A stretch of 64,000 nt of DNA from Ectothiorhodospira shaposhnikovii. Lineage in GTDB: Bacteria; Pseudomonadota; Gammaproteobacteria; Ectothiorhodospirales; Ectothiorhodospiraceae. Position numbers and translations under genes: made by a program. The notes under the pieces are model-generated. The model saw only the letters and a list, made by a program, of their open reading frames with translations. It did not search any database and was not told where the DNA came from. The stretch lies in contig NZ_JAJMLZ010000007.1 of assembly GCF_022227765.1 (NCBI RefSeq), positions 186,001-250,000 of the forward strand, in the 5' to 3' direction. Shown here piece by piece: positions 10,904-19,034 of this stretch; the first letter of the stretch is position 1; each line of letters starts with the position of its first letter.

Positions 10904-10929
10904 TTATGATGGTCCTAAACCCATCATAA
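10904..10929. promoter_or_regulatory. 9-bp inverted repeat in the pgi/glgA divergent promoter
   Basis: TTATGATGG and CCATCATAA form perfect arms (10904-10912 and 10921-10929) around 8 bases in the short AT-rich gap between the divergent pgi and glgA genes. Size and position fit an operator for a dimeric regulator controlling one or both genes. An AT-rich stretch usable as a pgi -10 (CATAAT on the minus strand) overlaps the left arm. The regulator is unknown. Confidence 0.45.
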
Positions 10930-10987
10930 ACAGGGAGCGCTTCATGGCCGTGACGTCATCAAGGCGCCGCGGACATGACATCGGCCT

Positions 10988-12439
10988 ATGCGAATTCTCT
11001 TCGCCACCAGCGAGGCACACCCCCTCATCAAGACCGGCGGACTGGCGGACGTCTGCGGCAGTCTGCCCCCGGCCCTGAAACGACTCCGGCACGATATCCG
11101 CCTGATTCTGCCAGCCTATCCGGCCGCCCGGGCCGCGGTGGGCAAGCTGGAGACGGTGGCCGAGTTCCCCGTGGCCGGCAGTGAGCAGCCGGTCAGGATC
11201 CTGGAAGGGCTGCTGCCCAAGACCCGCGTCCGGCTCTATCTGGTGGACTCCCCCCTGCATTTTGATCGTGCCGGGGATCCCTACCGGGCCTCCGACGGGC
11301 GTGACTGGCAAGACAATCACCTGCGCTTCGGCGTCTTTGCCCGGGCCATCGTGAAACTGTCCCTGGACCAGGCAGGCCTGGACTGGAAGCCCCAGGTCCT
11401 GCATTGCAACGACTGGCAGACGGGTCTGGCCCCGGCCCTGCTGAGCCAGCACGGAGAGCGGCCGGCGACCCTGTTCACCATCCATAACCTGGCCTACCAG
11501 GGCCTGTTCCCCCGCCATGCCCACGAGGATCTGATCCTGCCGCCGGAATTCTGGGGCATGTACGGCCTGGAGTTTCATGGCCAGCTCTCGTTCATCAAGG
11601 GGGGACTGGTCTATGCGGACCATCTCACCACGGTCAGCCCCACCTACGCCCGGGAGATCCGGACCGCCCAGTTCGGCTACGGTCTGGACGGCCTGCTCAA
11701 TGCCCGCGCCCAGGATCTGAGCGGCATCCTCAACGGTGCCGACTACCGGCATTGGGACCCGGCCGGAGACCGCCATCTTGCCCGGCGTTACAACGTCGAA
11801 CAACCAGAAGGCAAGGCCGACTGCAAGGCCGCCCTGCAGGCCCACTTCGGCCTTGAGATCAATCCCGACATACCGCTGCTGGGCCACGTGGGGCGCATGG
11901 TGGCACAGAAAGGGGTGGACCTGATCCTGTCCGCCTGCGAACCCCTGCTGGCGGCCGGTCAGATCCAGTTGGTCATCCTGGGCAGCGGCGACCGCACCCT
12001 GGAGTCACGGGCCCGGGCCATGGCCACGCGCTACCCCGGCGCCATGGGTCTGCACGTGGGTTACAACGAGGCCCTGGCCCACCAGATAGAAGCCGGAGCG
12101 GATCTGTTCCTGATGCCCTCCCGGTTCGAACCCTGCGGCCTGAATCAGCTCTACAGCCTGCGCTACGGCACCGTGCCGGTGGTCCGGCGCACCGGCGGCC
12201 TGGCGGACACGGTGATCGACGCCGACGCCCACCACATGGCCGAGGGGACCGCCACCGGCCTGGTCTTTGACGGCCCCACCACCGAGGCCCTGGGCGAGGC
12301 GATTCAACGGGGTCTCGCCCTGTACCGGGACCGCGCCGTCTGGACCCGTCTCATGGGGCACGGCATGCGCCAGGAATTCAGCTGGGACCGCAGCGCCCAG
12401 GCTTATCAGGATCTCTACAAGCGACTGGTGAACCGATGA
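10988..12439 (+). CDS. glgA: glycogen synthase (ADP-glucose dependent)
   Basis: A GT-B fold glucosyltransferase of 483 residues (family GT5) that extends alpha-1,4-glucan from ADP-glucose. The N-terminal KTGGLADV loop binds ADP-glucose, and the C-terminal FEPCGLNQLYSLRYGTVPVV segment with RRTGGLADT is the donor-site signature. There is no strong ribosome binding site, but the MRILFATSEAHPLIKTGGL start is typical. The last codons overlap ppc by ATGA, so the two are translationally coupled. Together with pgi and fbp this shows glycogen storage next to PHA storage. Confidence 0.95.
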   Translation: MRILFATSEAHPLIKTGGLADVCGSLPPALKRLRHDIRLILPAYPAARAAVGKLETVAEFPVAGSEQPVRILEGLLPKTRVRLYLVDSPLHFDRAGDPYRASDGRDWQDNHLRFGVFARAIVKLSLDQAGLDWKPQVLHCNDWQTGLAPALLSQHGERPATLFTIHNLAYQGLFPRHAHEDLILPPEFWGMYGLEFHGQLSFIKGGLVYADHLTTVSPTYAREIRTAQFGYGLDGLLNARAQDLSGILNGADYRHWDPAGDRHLARRYNVEQPEGKADCKAALQAHFGLEINPDIPLLGHVGRMVAQKGVDLILSACEPLLAAGQIQLVILGSGDRTLESRARAMATRYPGAMGLHVGYNEALAHQIEAGADLFLMPSRFEPCGLNQLYSLRYGTVPVVRRTGGLADTVIDADAHHMAEGTATGLVFDGPTTEALGEAIQRGLALYRDRAVWTRLMGHGMRQEFSWDRSAQAYQDLYKRLVNR

Positions 12440-15285
12440 TGCCCACCACCACCAAGGACACCTCTCGCTTCCTGGTCCCCAGGGACCGGGAACTGCGCGC
12501 CCGGGTGAAGCTGTTCGGCAATCTGCTGGGCAACATCATCCGGCGCCTGGAAGGGGAAGCGGTACTGCAGGCGGTGGAAACCCTGCGCAAGGGTTTCGTG
12601 GCGCTGCGCAAGAAGGACAACCCGGACAAGCGGGAGCGTCTGATGCGCTATATCGACGCCCTGGACCCGAAGACCCTGGAAACCATCATCCGGGCCTTCA
12701 GCATCTACTTCAGCCTGGTCAACCTGGCCGAAGAGGAATACCTGCACCGGGAGCGCCGCCGCCAGGTCACCGAAGGCGGCCCCCTGTGGCTGGGCTCCTT
12801 CGATCACACCATCCGGGTTTTCCACGGCCGGGGCGTCCCCCCGCGGGCGCTGGAAAGCCTGCTCGACCGGCTGGAATACATGCCGGTGTTCACCGCCCAT
12901 CCCACCGAGGCCCGGCGGCGCACGGTGATGGAGGCCCAGCGGCGCATCTTCCTGGCGGCGGAGCGCCTGGACATGCCGCGCCTGGGCCGGGAGGAACGGG
13001 AAGAACTGACCCGCCAGCTTGAGGTGCAGATCCAGATCCTGTGGCGCACCAATGAAGTGCGGGTGAAGAAGCCCCAGGTGCAGGACGAGATCAAGTACGG
13101 GCTGTTCTATTACGTGGAAAGCCTGTTCGACGCCGTGCCCCATACCTACCGCCTGCTGGAAAAGGCGATCCGGCGCAGCTACGGCAGCGACGAACACGGC
13201 AACCCGGCCATCAGGGTGCCCAGTTTCCTGCGCTTTGGTTCCTGGATCGGCGGGGACCGGGACGGCAATCCCTACGTCACCCCGGCCATCACCGAAATGG
13301 CCTGTCGCCTGGCCATGGAGCAGGTGCTGTCCGAATACCTGCGCCGGGTGCACACCCTGCGTTTCGTCCTGACCCATTCCCTGCTCATGTGCCGCCCCAC
13401 CGAGGCCTTCATGCAGAGCCTCGAGGAGGATGAGAATATCTCCAGGGCGGTGTTCAAGGAGCTGCCGGACAAAATGGAATCGGAACCCTACCGGCGCAAG
13501 CTCTACATCATCCGTTACCGGCTGCGCGAGACCCTCGACACGGTGCGTCGTCGGCTCGCCGGGGAAACGGCGGTGATGCCCACCCATGCGGCCTATGCCT
13601 CCAGCCAGGCCCTGCTGCGGGATCTGACCCTGATCCGCGACTCCCTGATCAGCCACGGGGACGGCAATGTAGCCCGCGGAGAACTGACCGACCTGATCCG
13701 CCTGGTGGAAACCTTCGGCTTTCATCTGCATCACCTGGATGTCCGACAGGAATCCACCGTGCACACCACGGCGGTGACGGAAATCCTGGCCCAATGGGAA
13801 CCGGACATCGACTACGGCAAGCAGGACGAGGCATCCCGCCTGCGGCGACTCTCCGAACTGCTGGATCGGGAACAGTGGCCGAACCTCTCCCGTGATGCCC
13901 TCTCCGAGACTACCCGGGAAACCCTTGAGGTCTTCCACGTCATTGCCCGCATGCGCGGCGAGGTGGGTCCGGAAGGCATCGGCACCTACGTGATCTCCAT
14001 GACCCACGCCGCTTCCCATGTCATGGAAGTGATGCTGCTGGCACGCCTGGCGGGACTGTGCGGCCGCAACGACCAGGACGAGCCCTTCTGCCATGTCCGG
14101 ATCTCGCCCCTGTTTGAAACCATCGAGGACTTGCGGCACGTGGAGTCGGTGCTGGAGCACCTGCTGGGCAACCCCATCTATCGGACCCTGCTGCGCGCCG
14201 CGGGCAATCTTCAGGAAGTCATGCTGGGGTACTCGGACTCCTGCAAGGACGGCGGCATCCTCGCCTCCGCCTGGAACCTGTACCAGGCCCAGCAGCGGAT
14301 CATCGCCATCACCGGCGCCCACGAGGTGGAATGCCGTCTGTTCCACGGCCGGGGCGGCACCATCGGTCGCGGCGGCGGCCCCACCCACGAGTCCATCCTG
14401 GCCCAGCCGCCCGGCACGGTACAGGCCCGAATCAAATTCACCGAACAAGGGGAGGTCCTGTCCTACAAGTACAGCAACACGGAAACGGCCATCTACGAGC
14501 TGAGCATGGGCACCACGGGGCTGATCAAGGCCAGCGGGGGGCTGATCGGCCTGGGCAGCCAGGACCGGACAGCGGATCTGGAGGTCATGGACACCCTGGC
14601 CCAGCAGGGGGAAAAGGCCTATCGCACCCTGACGGACCACACCCGGGGTGTGCTGGACTATTTCTACGAAGTCACGCCGGTGGAGGAAATCGGTCAGCTC
14701 AACATCGGCTCCCGTCCCTCTCATCGGCGCAAGGCAGACCGCTCCAAGAATTCCATCCGCGCCATCCCCTGGGTGTTCGGCTGGGCGCAGTCGCGCCACA
14801 CCATTCCCGCCTGGTACGGCCTGGGCACCGCCCTGCGGCAGTGGCGCAAGGACGATCCCGGGCGTCTGGAACAGCTCCGGCAGATGTATCGGGAATGGCC
14901 CTTTTTCCGCGCCCTGCTCTCCAACAGCCAGATGTCCATGGCCAAGGCGGACATGGAGATCGCGGAAGAATACGCCAGACTATGTCACGACCGAGGCTTG
15001 GCGGAGCGGGTGTTCGGTCTCATCCGGGAGGAATACCTTCGCACGGTGGAGGAGGTACTCACCGTCTCCTGCAAGGAGACCCTGCTGGATGACAACCCGG
15101 TGCTGGCCCTGTCCCTGATGCGCAGGAATCCCTATCTGGACCCCCTCAATCACATCCAGATCACCCTGCTGAGACGCCATCGGGCCCTGCAGGGGAGCGG
15201 AAGCGACGGGGTGGATGACCCATGGCTTTCCCCCCTACTGCGCTCCATCAATGCCATTGCGGCGGGGATGCGCAACACCGGCTGA
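12436..15285 (+). CDS. ppc: phosphoenolpyruvate carboxylase
   Basis: A 949-residue anaplerotic enzyme that carboxylates PEP to oxaloacetate. The catalytic His lies in VFTAHPTEARRRTV and the C-terminal site in HGRGGTIGRGGGP, with GYSDSCKDGG upstream. The N-terminus is somewhat longer than in E. coli Ppc (883 residues). Start choice is ambiguous between the adjacent ATG codons at 12436 and 12439; the first overlaps the glgA stop. Coupling to glgA is unusual for this gene and suggests joint control of carbon storage and anaplerosis. Confidence 0.96.
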   Translation: MMPTTTKDTSRFLVPRDRELRARVKLFGNLLGNIIRRLEGEAVLQAVETLRKGFVALRKKDNPDKRERLMRYIDALDPKTLETIIRAFSIYFSLVNLAEEEYLHRERRRQVTEGGPLWLGSFDHTIRVFHGRGVPPRALESLLDRLEYMPVFTAHPTEARRRTVMEAQRRIFLAAERLDMPRLGREEREELTRQLEVQIQILWRTNEVRVKKPQVQDEIKYGLFYYVESLFDAVPHTYRLLEKAIRRSYGSDEHGNPAIRVPSFLRFGSWIGGDRDGNPYVTPAITEMACRLAMEQVLSEYLRRVHTLRFVLTHSLLMCRPTEAFMQSLEEDENISRAVFKELPDKMESEPYRRKLYIIRYRLRETLDTVRRRLAGETAVMPTHAAYASSQALLRDLTLIRDSLISHGDGNVARGELTDLIRLVETFGFHLHHLDVRQESTVHTTAVTEILAQWEPDIDYGKQDEASRLRRLSELLDREQWPNLSRDALSETTRETLEVFHVIARMRGEVGPEGIGTYVISMTHAASHVMEVMLLARLAGLCGRNDQDEPFCHVRISPLFETIEDLRHVESVLEHLLGNPIYRTLLRAAGNLQEVMLGYSDSCKDGGILASAWNLYQAQQRIIAITGAHEVECRLFHGRGGTIGRGGGPTHESILAQPPGTVQARIKFTEQGEVLSYKYSNTETAIYELSMGTTGLIKASGGLIGLGSQDRTADLEVMDTLAQQGEKAYRTLTDHTRGVLDYFYEVTPVEEIGQLNIGSRPSHRRKADRSKNSIRAIPWVFGWAQSRHTIPAWYGLGTALRQWRKDDPGRLEQLRQMYREWPFFRALLSNSQMSMAKADMEIAEEYARLCHDRGLAERVFGLIREEYLRTVEEVLTVSCKETLLDDNPVLALSLMRRNPYLDPLNHIQITLLRRHRALQGSGSDGVDDPWLSPLLRSINAIAAGMRNTG

Positions 15286-15453
15286 CGGACGGAAGCATTC
15301 ATGGGATGACAGGTAGCGCCAAACGGCGGCGGCGGCAGGCAAAATCCGGCGGACGGACCATAATCGGTAAGGCGTCGCCGCCGACTGTCAGGGCGCGATG
15401 CAATCCAGCCTGTCAACTACATGCTTGCCGAAAGACGGCGGAGGTGATCGGCC

Positions 15454-15657
15454 ATGAATCTGGCCACGGTTCGCTATATCGCCCAGAACAAGGGCATTGA
15501 TCCCGGCTCATTACCCAAGAGAGAACTGATCCGGGCCATTCAGGTGACGGAAGGAAACTCACCCTGCTTCGGCTCCGCCGAGACAGGGAGCTGCGAACGG
15601 GTGGAGTGTCACTGGCACCTGGACTGTCTGAAAACATCCACGCACCGGGGCAGCTGA
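15454..15657 (+). CDS. small SAP-domain-like, cysteine-containing protein of unknown function
   Basis: A 67-residue basic protein with a good ribosome binding site (GGAGGT, 8 bases upstream). The first half (LATVRYIAQNKGIDPGSLPK and then RELIRAIQ) resembles a SAP-type helix-extended loop-helix, which binds nucleic acid in other proteins. The second half has four cysteines in CFGSA...C...C.WHLDC spacing, suggesting metal binding or a disulfide-stabilised lobe. I recognise it only as a conserved hypothetical type. It stands alone between ppc and the convergent panD. Confidence 0.7.
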   Translation: MNLATVRYIAQNKGIDPGSLPKRELIRAIQVTEGNSPCFGSAETGSCERVECHWHLDCLKTSTHRGS

Positions 15658-15679
15658 CACCCCACCCGGTGAAGTCTGC

Positions 15680-16060
15680 TCAGGCGGCCTGGGTGGCAAT
15701 CTCGTCGCCGGTGCCGGTGACGTGGTTATGCTCGTTCAGGTAGACCAGGGAAGGCTTGAACAGGTCCGCCTCGGCCGCCGTCATCTGGGCGTAGGCGCAG
15801 ATGATCACCCGATCACCGGGACTGGCCTTGTGAGCCGCGGCACCGTTGACCGAGATCACACGACTGCCCGCCTCGGCACGGATGGCATAGGTGGTGAAAC
15901 GCTCCCCATTGGTCACGTTGTAGATCTGGATCTGCTCATAGGGGCGAATGCCCGCCAGTTCCAGGAGATCCGAATCAATGGCACAGGAGCCTTCGTAGTC
16001 CAGCTCGGCGTGGGTTACCGCCGCCCTGTGGAGCTTGCATTTGAGCAGAGTCAAGAACAT
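15680..16060 (-). CDS. panD: aspartate 1-decarboxylase
   Basis: The proenzyme self-cleaves at Gly-Ser in YEGSCAIDS to form the pyruvoyl group, then decarboxylates aspartate to beta-alanine for pantothenate. From 16060 ([17 protein letters not shown]) it has 126 residues, the usual size; a start at 16072 would add MFET. GGAGG sits 12 bases before 16060 and abuts 16072, so 16060 is preferred. [10 protein letters not shown] and [14 protein letters not shown] are family signatures. It is the last of dgk-panB-panC-panD and is separated from panC by hairpin-forming sequence. Confidence 0.93.
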   Translation of the reverse strand: MFLTLLKCKLHRAAVTHAELDYEGSCAIDSDLLELAGIRPYEQIQIYNVTNGERFTTYAIRAEAGSRVISVNGAAAHKASPGDRVIICAYAQMTAAEADLFKPSLVYLNEHNHVTGTGDEIATQAA

Positions 16061-16085
16061 GGTTTCAAACATCCTCCAGGCATTA

Positions 16086-16164
16086 CGCCCCTTCGAGTCC
16101 CCGAGGGGCTGTCGTTATCATCCCTGCACATACAGGACTTCCCTCATCCGGCGGATGAGGGAAG
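16086..16164 (-). promoter_or_regulatory. hairpins at the panC-panD junction
   Basis: A perfect 12-bp stem with a 3-base loop (CTTCCCTCATCC, GGC, GGATGAGGGAAG; 16138-16164) covers the panC stop codon. A second, weaker hairpin (GCCCCT...AGGGGC; 16086-16109) lies between it and panD. Neither is followed by a T tract, so a simple intrinsic terminator is unlikely. mRNA stabilisation or partial attenuation between panC and panD is possible. Confidence 0.45.
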
Positions 16165-17007
16165 GTCCAGGCATAGATTGTCAATGAGCCTCGCCCGGCC
16201 CAGCCAAGCGGCCGCCAGAATCACCAGTTGGGTGTCTCCCGGCTGCGGCGGCAACAGATCCCGTCTTCGCCGCACTGCAACATAATCGGGCCGCAGACCC
16301 CGTTTTTCAAGTATTTTCTCTGCTTCCCGCTCCAAACCGGGGCAATCCCGCTCCCCTGCCTGCATGCGCGCGGCCAGCTCCGACAGCACCTGATAAACAG
16401 CCGGGGCCAATGGGCGTTCATCCGCGCCCAGATAGGCATTGCGCGAACTCATGGCCAGGCCGTCGGCTTCCCGGACCGTGGCCAACCCTTCGATGCGCAC
16501 CGGGATATCCAGATCGGCGACCATGCGCCGGATCAGCAGCAGTTGCTGGAAATCCTTCTCGCCGAACACGGCCACATCCGGCTGCACCAGGTTGAACAGC
16601 TTGCAGACCACGGTGGCCACGCCGACAAAATGACCCGGCCGATGCGCCCCCTCCAGCAATGCGGACAGTTCGGGCACGTCCACCCGGGTCACCTGCTCCC
16701 GACCCGCCGGATACAGCTCACCTTCGGAGGGCGCAAACACCAGGTCCGCGGCCTCGGCCGCCAGCAGCCGGCAGTCCTCCGCCAGGGTACGGGGATAGGC
16801 GGCCAGGTCTTCGGCCCGGTCGAACTGAAGTGGGTTGACGAAGATGCTCACCACCACCCGGTCCGCCAGGGTTCGGGCATGGCGCACCAAACTCAGGTGG
16901 CCTTCATGGAGATTGCCCATGGTGGGCACCAAGGCAACCGTGCAGCCCTCCGCCTGCCAGGCCCGGCGTGCGCCTCGCAGGTCTTCAACATGATGTACGA
17001 TATCCAT
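16144..17007 (-). CDS. panC: pantothenate synthetase (pantoate-beta-alanine ligase)
   Basis: A 287-residue ligase that joins pantoate and beta-alanine with ATP. The nucleotide-binding signatures PTMGNLHEGHLSLV and VSIFVNPLQF are present, as are GEKDFQQLLLIRRMV and SSRNAYL. It starts 2 bp after the panB stop, so the two are coupled. The first three pantothenate steps that are specific to the pathway (panB, panC, panD) lie in order on the minus strand. Confidence 0.97.
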   Translation of the reverse strand: MDIVHHVEDLRGARRAWQAEGCTVALVPTMGNLHEGHLSLVRHARTLADRVVVSIFVNPLQFDRAEDLAAYPRTLAEDCRLLAAEAADLVFAPSEGELYPAGREQVTRVDVPELSALLEGAHRPGHFVGVATVVCKLFNLVQPDVAVFGEKDFQQLLLIRRMVADLDIPVRIEGLATVREADGLAMSSRNAYLGADERPLAPAVYQVLSELAARMQAGERDCPGLEREAEKILEKRGLRPDYVAVRRRRDLLPPQPGDTQLVILAAAWLGRARLIDNLCLDLPSSAG

Positions 17008-17009
17008 GA

Positions 17010-17825
17010 TCAGGTCAGGAAGCTGTGTTCCGCGGCGGGGAATGCCCCCGATTTGACAGCCTGCACATAGGCCGCCAGAGCGGCCTGCACGCTCGGCTGT
17101 TCGGCGAGGAAATTCTTTGCAAAGCGCGGGGCGTGATCGGTCATCCCCAGGATGTCCTGAACCACCAGGATCTGTCCGTCACACTGGACACCGGCACCGA
17201 TGCCGATGACGGGGATCCGGGCCATGGCACGGATCTCCGCCGCCAGGGTGGAGGGTACGCATTCCAGCAGCAACATGTCGGCGCCGGCCTCCTGCAGGGC
17301 CATGGCATCCTTGATCATGCGCTGGGCAGCTGCCGCCTCCCGTCCCTGGACCCGGTACCCACCGAGCTTGTGGACCGACTGGGGCCGCAGCCCCAGATGG
17401 GCACAGACAGGGATGCCGTGATGGGACATGGCGGTGACCACTGCCACCTGCTGGGCATCTCCCTCCAGCTTGACCATCTGCGCCCCGCCTTCCTGCATGA
17501 GTCGGGCGGCATTGTGCAGGGCCTGGTCCACCGACACGTAACTCATGAACGGCATGTCGGCCATCAGCAGGGCACGACGCAGGCCACGGGCCACGGCCCG
17601 GGTGTGGTAGATCACATCATCCACCGTCACCGGTACCGTGGTTTCGTGGCCCAGCACCACCATGCCCAGGGAATCCCCCACCAGCACCAGATCCACGCCG
17701 GCCGCGTCCATCAGACGGGCCTGGATGGCATCGTAGGCGGTGAGACTGGCGATGGGTTCCTGTCTCTCGCACAGGCCCTGCAGATCCCGCAGGGTCAGCC
17801 TCTTTGTCTGGGAGTGTACGCTCAC
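17010..17825 (-). CDS. panB: 3-methyl-2-oxobutanoate hydroxymethyltransferase
   Basis: The enzyme adds a hydroxymethyl group from methylene-tetrahydrofolate to ketoisovalerate to make ketopantoate. SLTAYDAIQARLMDAAGVDLVLVGDS contains the metal-binding Asp; HLGLRPQSVHKLGGY and GIGAGVQCDGQILV are family signatures (the run is described in parts). The start is uncertain. GTG at 17825 gives 271 residues, close to the usual size of 264; a GTG at 17876 would add 17 residues and lie 3 bp after the dgk stop. Neither has a strong ribosome binding site. Confidence 0.92.
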   Translation of the reverse strand: MSVHSQTKRLTLRDLQGLCERQEPIASLTAYDAIQARLMDAAGVDLVLVGDSLGMVVLGHETTVPVTVDDVIYHTRAVARGLRRALLMADMPFMSYVSVDQALHNAARLMQEGGAQMVKLEGDAQQVAVVTAMSHHGIPVCAHLGLRPQSVHKLGGYRVQGREAAAAQRMIKDAMALQEAGADMLLLECVPSTLAAEIRAMARIPVIGIGAGVQCDGQILVVQDILGMTDHAPRFAKNFLAEQPSVQAALAAYVQAVKSGAFPAAEHSFLT

Positions 17826-17879
17826 GCTATATCCGCGGTTATCAGAATGAAGATGATGGTCCGCCCCACCGACCACCGC

Positions 17880-18533
17880 TCAGACGGCGGACGGTAGCGG
17901 ATTGAAGTAATGACGCCCCGCGCGCACCGTGCGCATGAACGTCAGCAGCTGCTGAAAATCCTCGTCCCGTTTGACCCAGTCGATCTCGCCGGCGTTGACG
18001 ATCAGCAGCGGGGCCTCCGCATAATGATAGAAGAAACTGGCATAGGTATCACTCAGACGCTGCAGATAGACGCTGTCCATCATGCGCTCGAAGGCGCGTC
18101 CCCGCTGGGCGATACGCTCCCGCAGAACCTCGACCGGGGCCTGCAGATAGATCACCAGATCCGGCCGGGGGACATTCCGGTCCAGCTCATTGCGAATCTG
18201 CTGATACAGACGATACTCGTCGGTGTCCAGGGCCACCTGAGCGAACAGCTCATCCTTGGCCAGCACAAAATCCACCACCCGGATTGGTGGGTGTCCCGCC
18301 TCCTGCCTGGCCATGTCGCGCAGCAGCCGCAGACGCTGCATGAGAAAGCTGAGCTGGGTGGGCAGGGCGGTACCGCGGGGATCCTGGTAAAAACGCTCCA
18401 GAAAGGGATTGTCCTCGGGGGATTCCAGCACCAGCTCCGCACCGAGGACCTCGGCCAGGCGTTGGGCCAGGCTGGTCTTGCCCACACCGATGGGACCCTC
18501 GACAGCGATATACGTCGGTTCGGCTTCAGTCAT
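17880..18533 (-). CDS. deoxynucleoside kinase (dGK/dCK family)
   Basis: About 217 residues with P-loop EGPIGVGKTSLAQRLAE and the ESPEDNPFLERFYQD segment seen in bacterial deoxyguanosine/deoxyadenosine kinases; RAFERMMDSVYLQ is the LID-region signature. It would phosphorylate salvaged deoxynucleosides. The start at 18533 overlaps the folK stop by ATGA. The folK-dgk-panB-panC arrangement is common in sulfur-oxidising and related gammaproteobacteria. Substrate preference cannot be read from the sequence. Confidence 0.9.
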   Translation of the reverse strand: MTEAEPTYIAVEGPIGVGKTSLAQRLAEVLGAELVLESPEDNPFLERFYQDPRGTALPTQLSFLMQRLRLLRDMARQEAGHPPIRVVDFVLAKDELFAQVALDTDEYRLYQQIRNELDRNVPRPDLVIYLQAPVEVLRERIAQRGRAFERMMDSVYLQRLSDTYASFFYHYAEAPLLIVNAGEIDWVKRDEDFQQLLTFMRTVRAGRHYFNPLPSAV

Positions 18534-19030
18534 GCAGGTTCTTCCACCAGTCTTTCCAGGCCGGAGAGCGGACACCGGACCAGCAGATCCGCCAGCGCTC
18601 CCTGGCCGGGAATTCGGAGATCGGGGGCTATTTCCGCCAGAGGATACAGGACAAAGGCTCGCGCCTGTATACCGGGATGGGGCACCGTCAGATGCGGCTC
18701 CCGGATGACCCGGTCACCATAGAGGAGGATATCCAGGTCCAGGGTTCGCGGCCCCCAGCGCTCGCCGTGGCGGACACGACCATGACGACGTTCCAATTCC
18801 AGCAATGCCTGCAGCAGTTCCGAGGGAGAGAGTCGGGTTTCCAGTGCGGCCACCGCATTGATGTAGTCCGGCTGATCGGCCGGCCCCATGGGAGGGCTGC
18901 GATAGAGGGAGGACTGCCGCAACAGGCGGGAATGGGGCAAGCTCGCCAAGGCCTCCAGGGCATCAAGAACCTGGGTGCGCGGCGTCCCCAGATTGGCGCC
19001 GATACCAATATAGGCCAGTGCGGGCGTCAT
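18530..19030 (-). CDS. folK: 2-amino-4-hydroxy-6-hydroxymethyldihydropteridine diphosphokinase
   Basis: A 166-residue pyrophosphokinase of folate synthesis. The start MTPALAYIGIGANLG and the signature RWGPRTLDLDILLYGD are typical. The start at 19030 follows the pcnB stop by 4 bp; a longer open frame to 19213 runs inside pcnB and is rejected. The gene overlaps dgk at its end. pcnB-folK-panB linkage is also found in E. coli (pcnB-folK, with panB near). Confidence 0.95.
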   Translation of the reverse strand: MTPALAYIGIGANLGTPRTQVLDALEALASLPHSRLLRQSSLYRSPPMGPADQPDYINAVAALETRLSPSELLQALLELERRHGRVRHGERWGPRTLDLDILLYGDRVIREPHLTVPHPGIQARAFVLYPLAEIAPDLRIPGQGALADLLVRCPLSGLERLVEEPA

Positions 19031-19034
19031 GACG

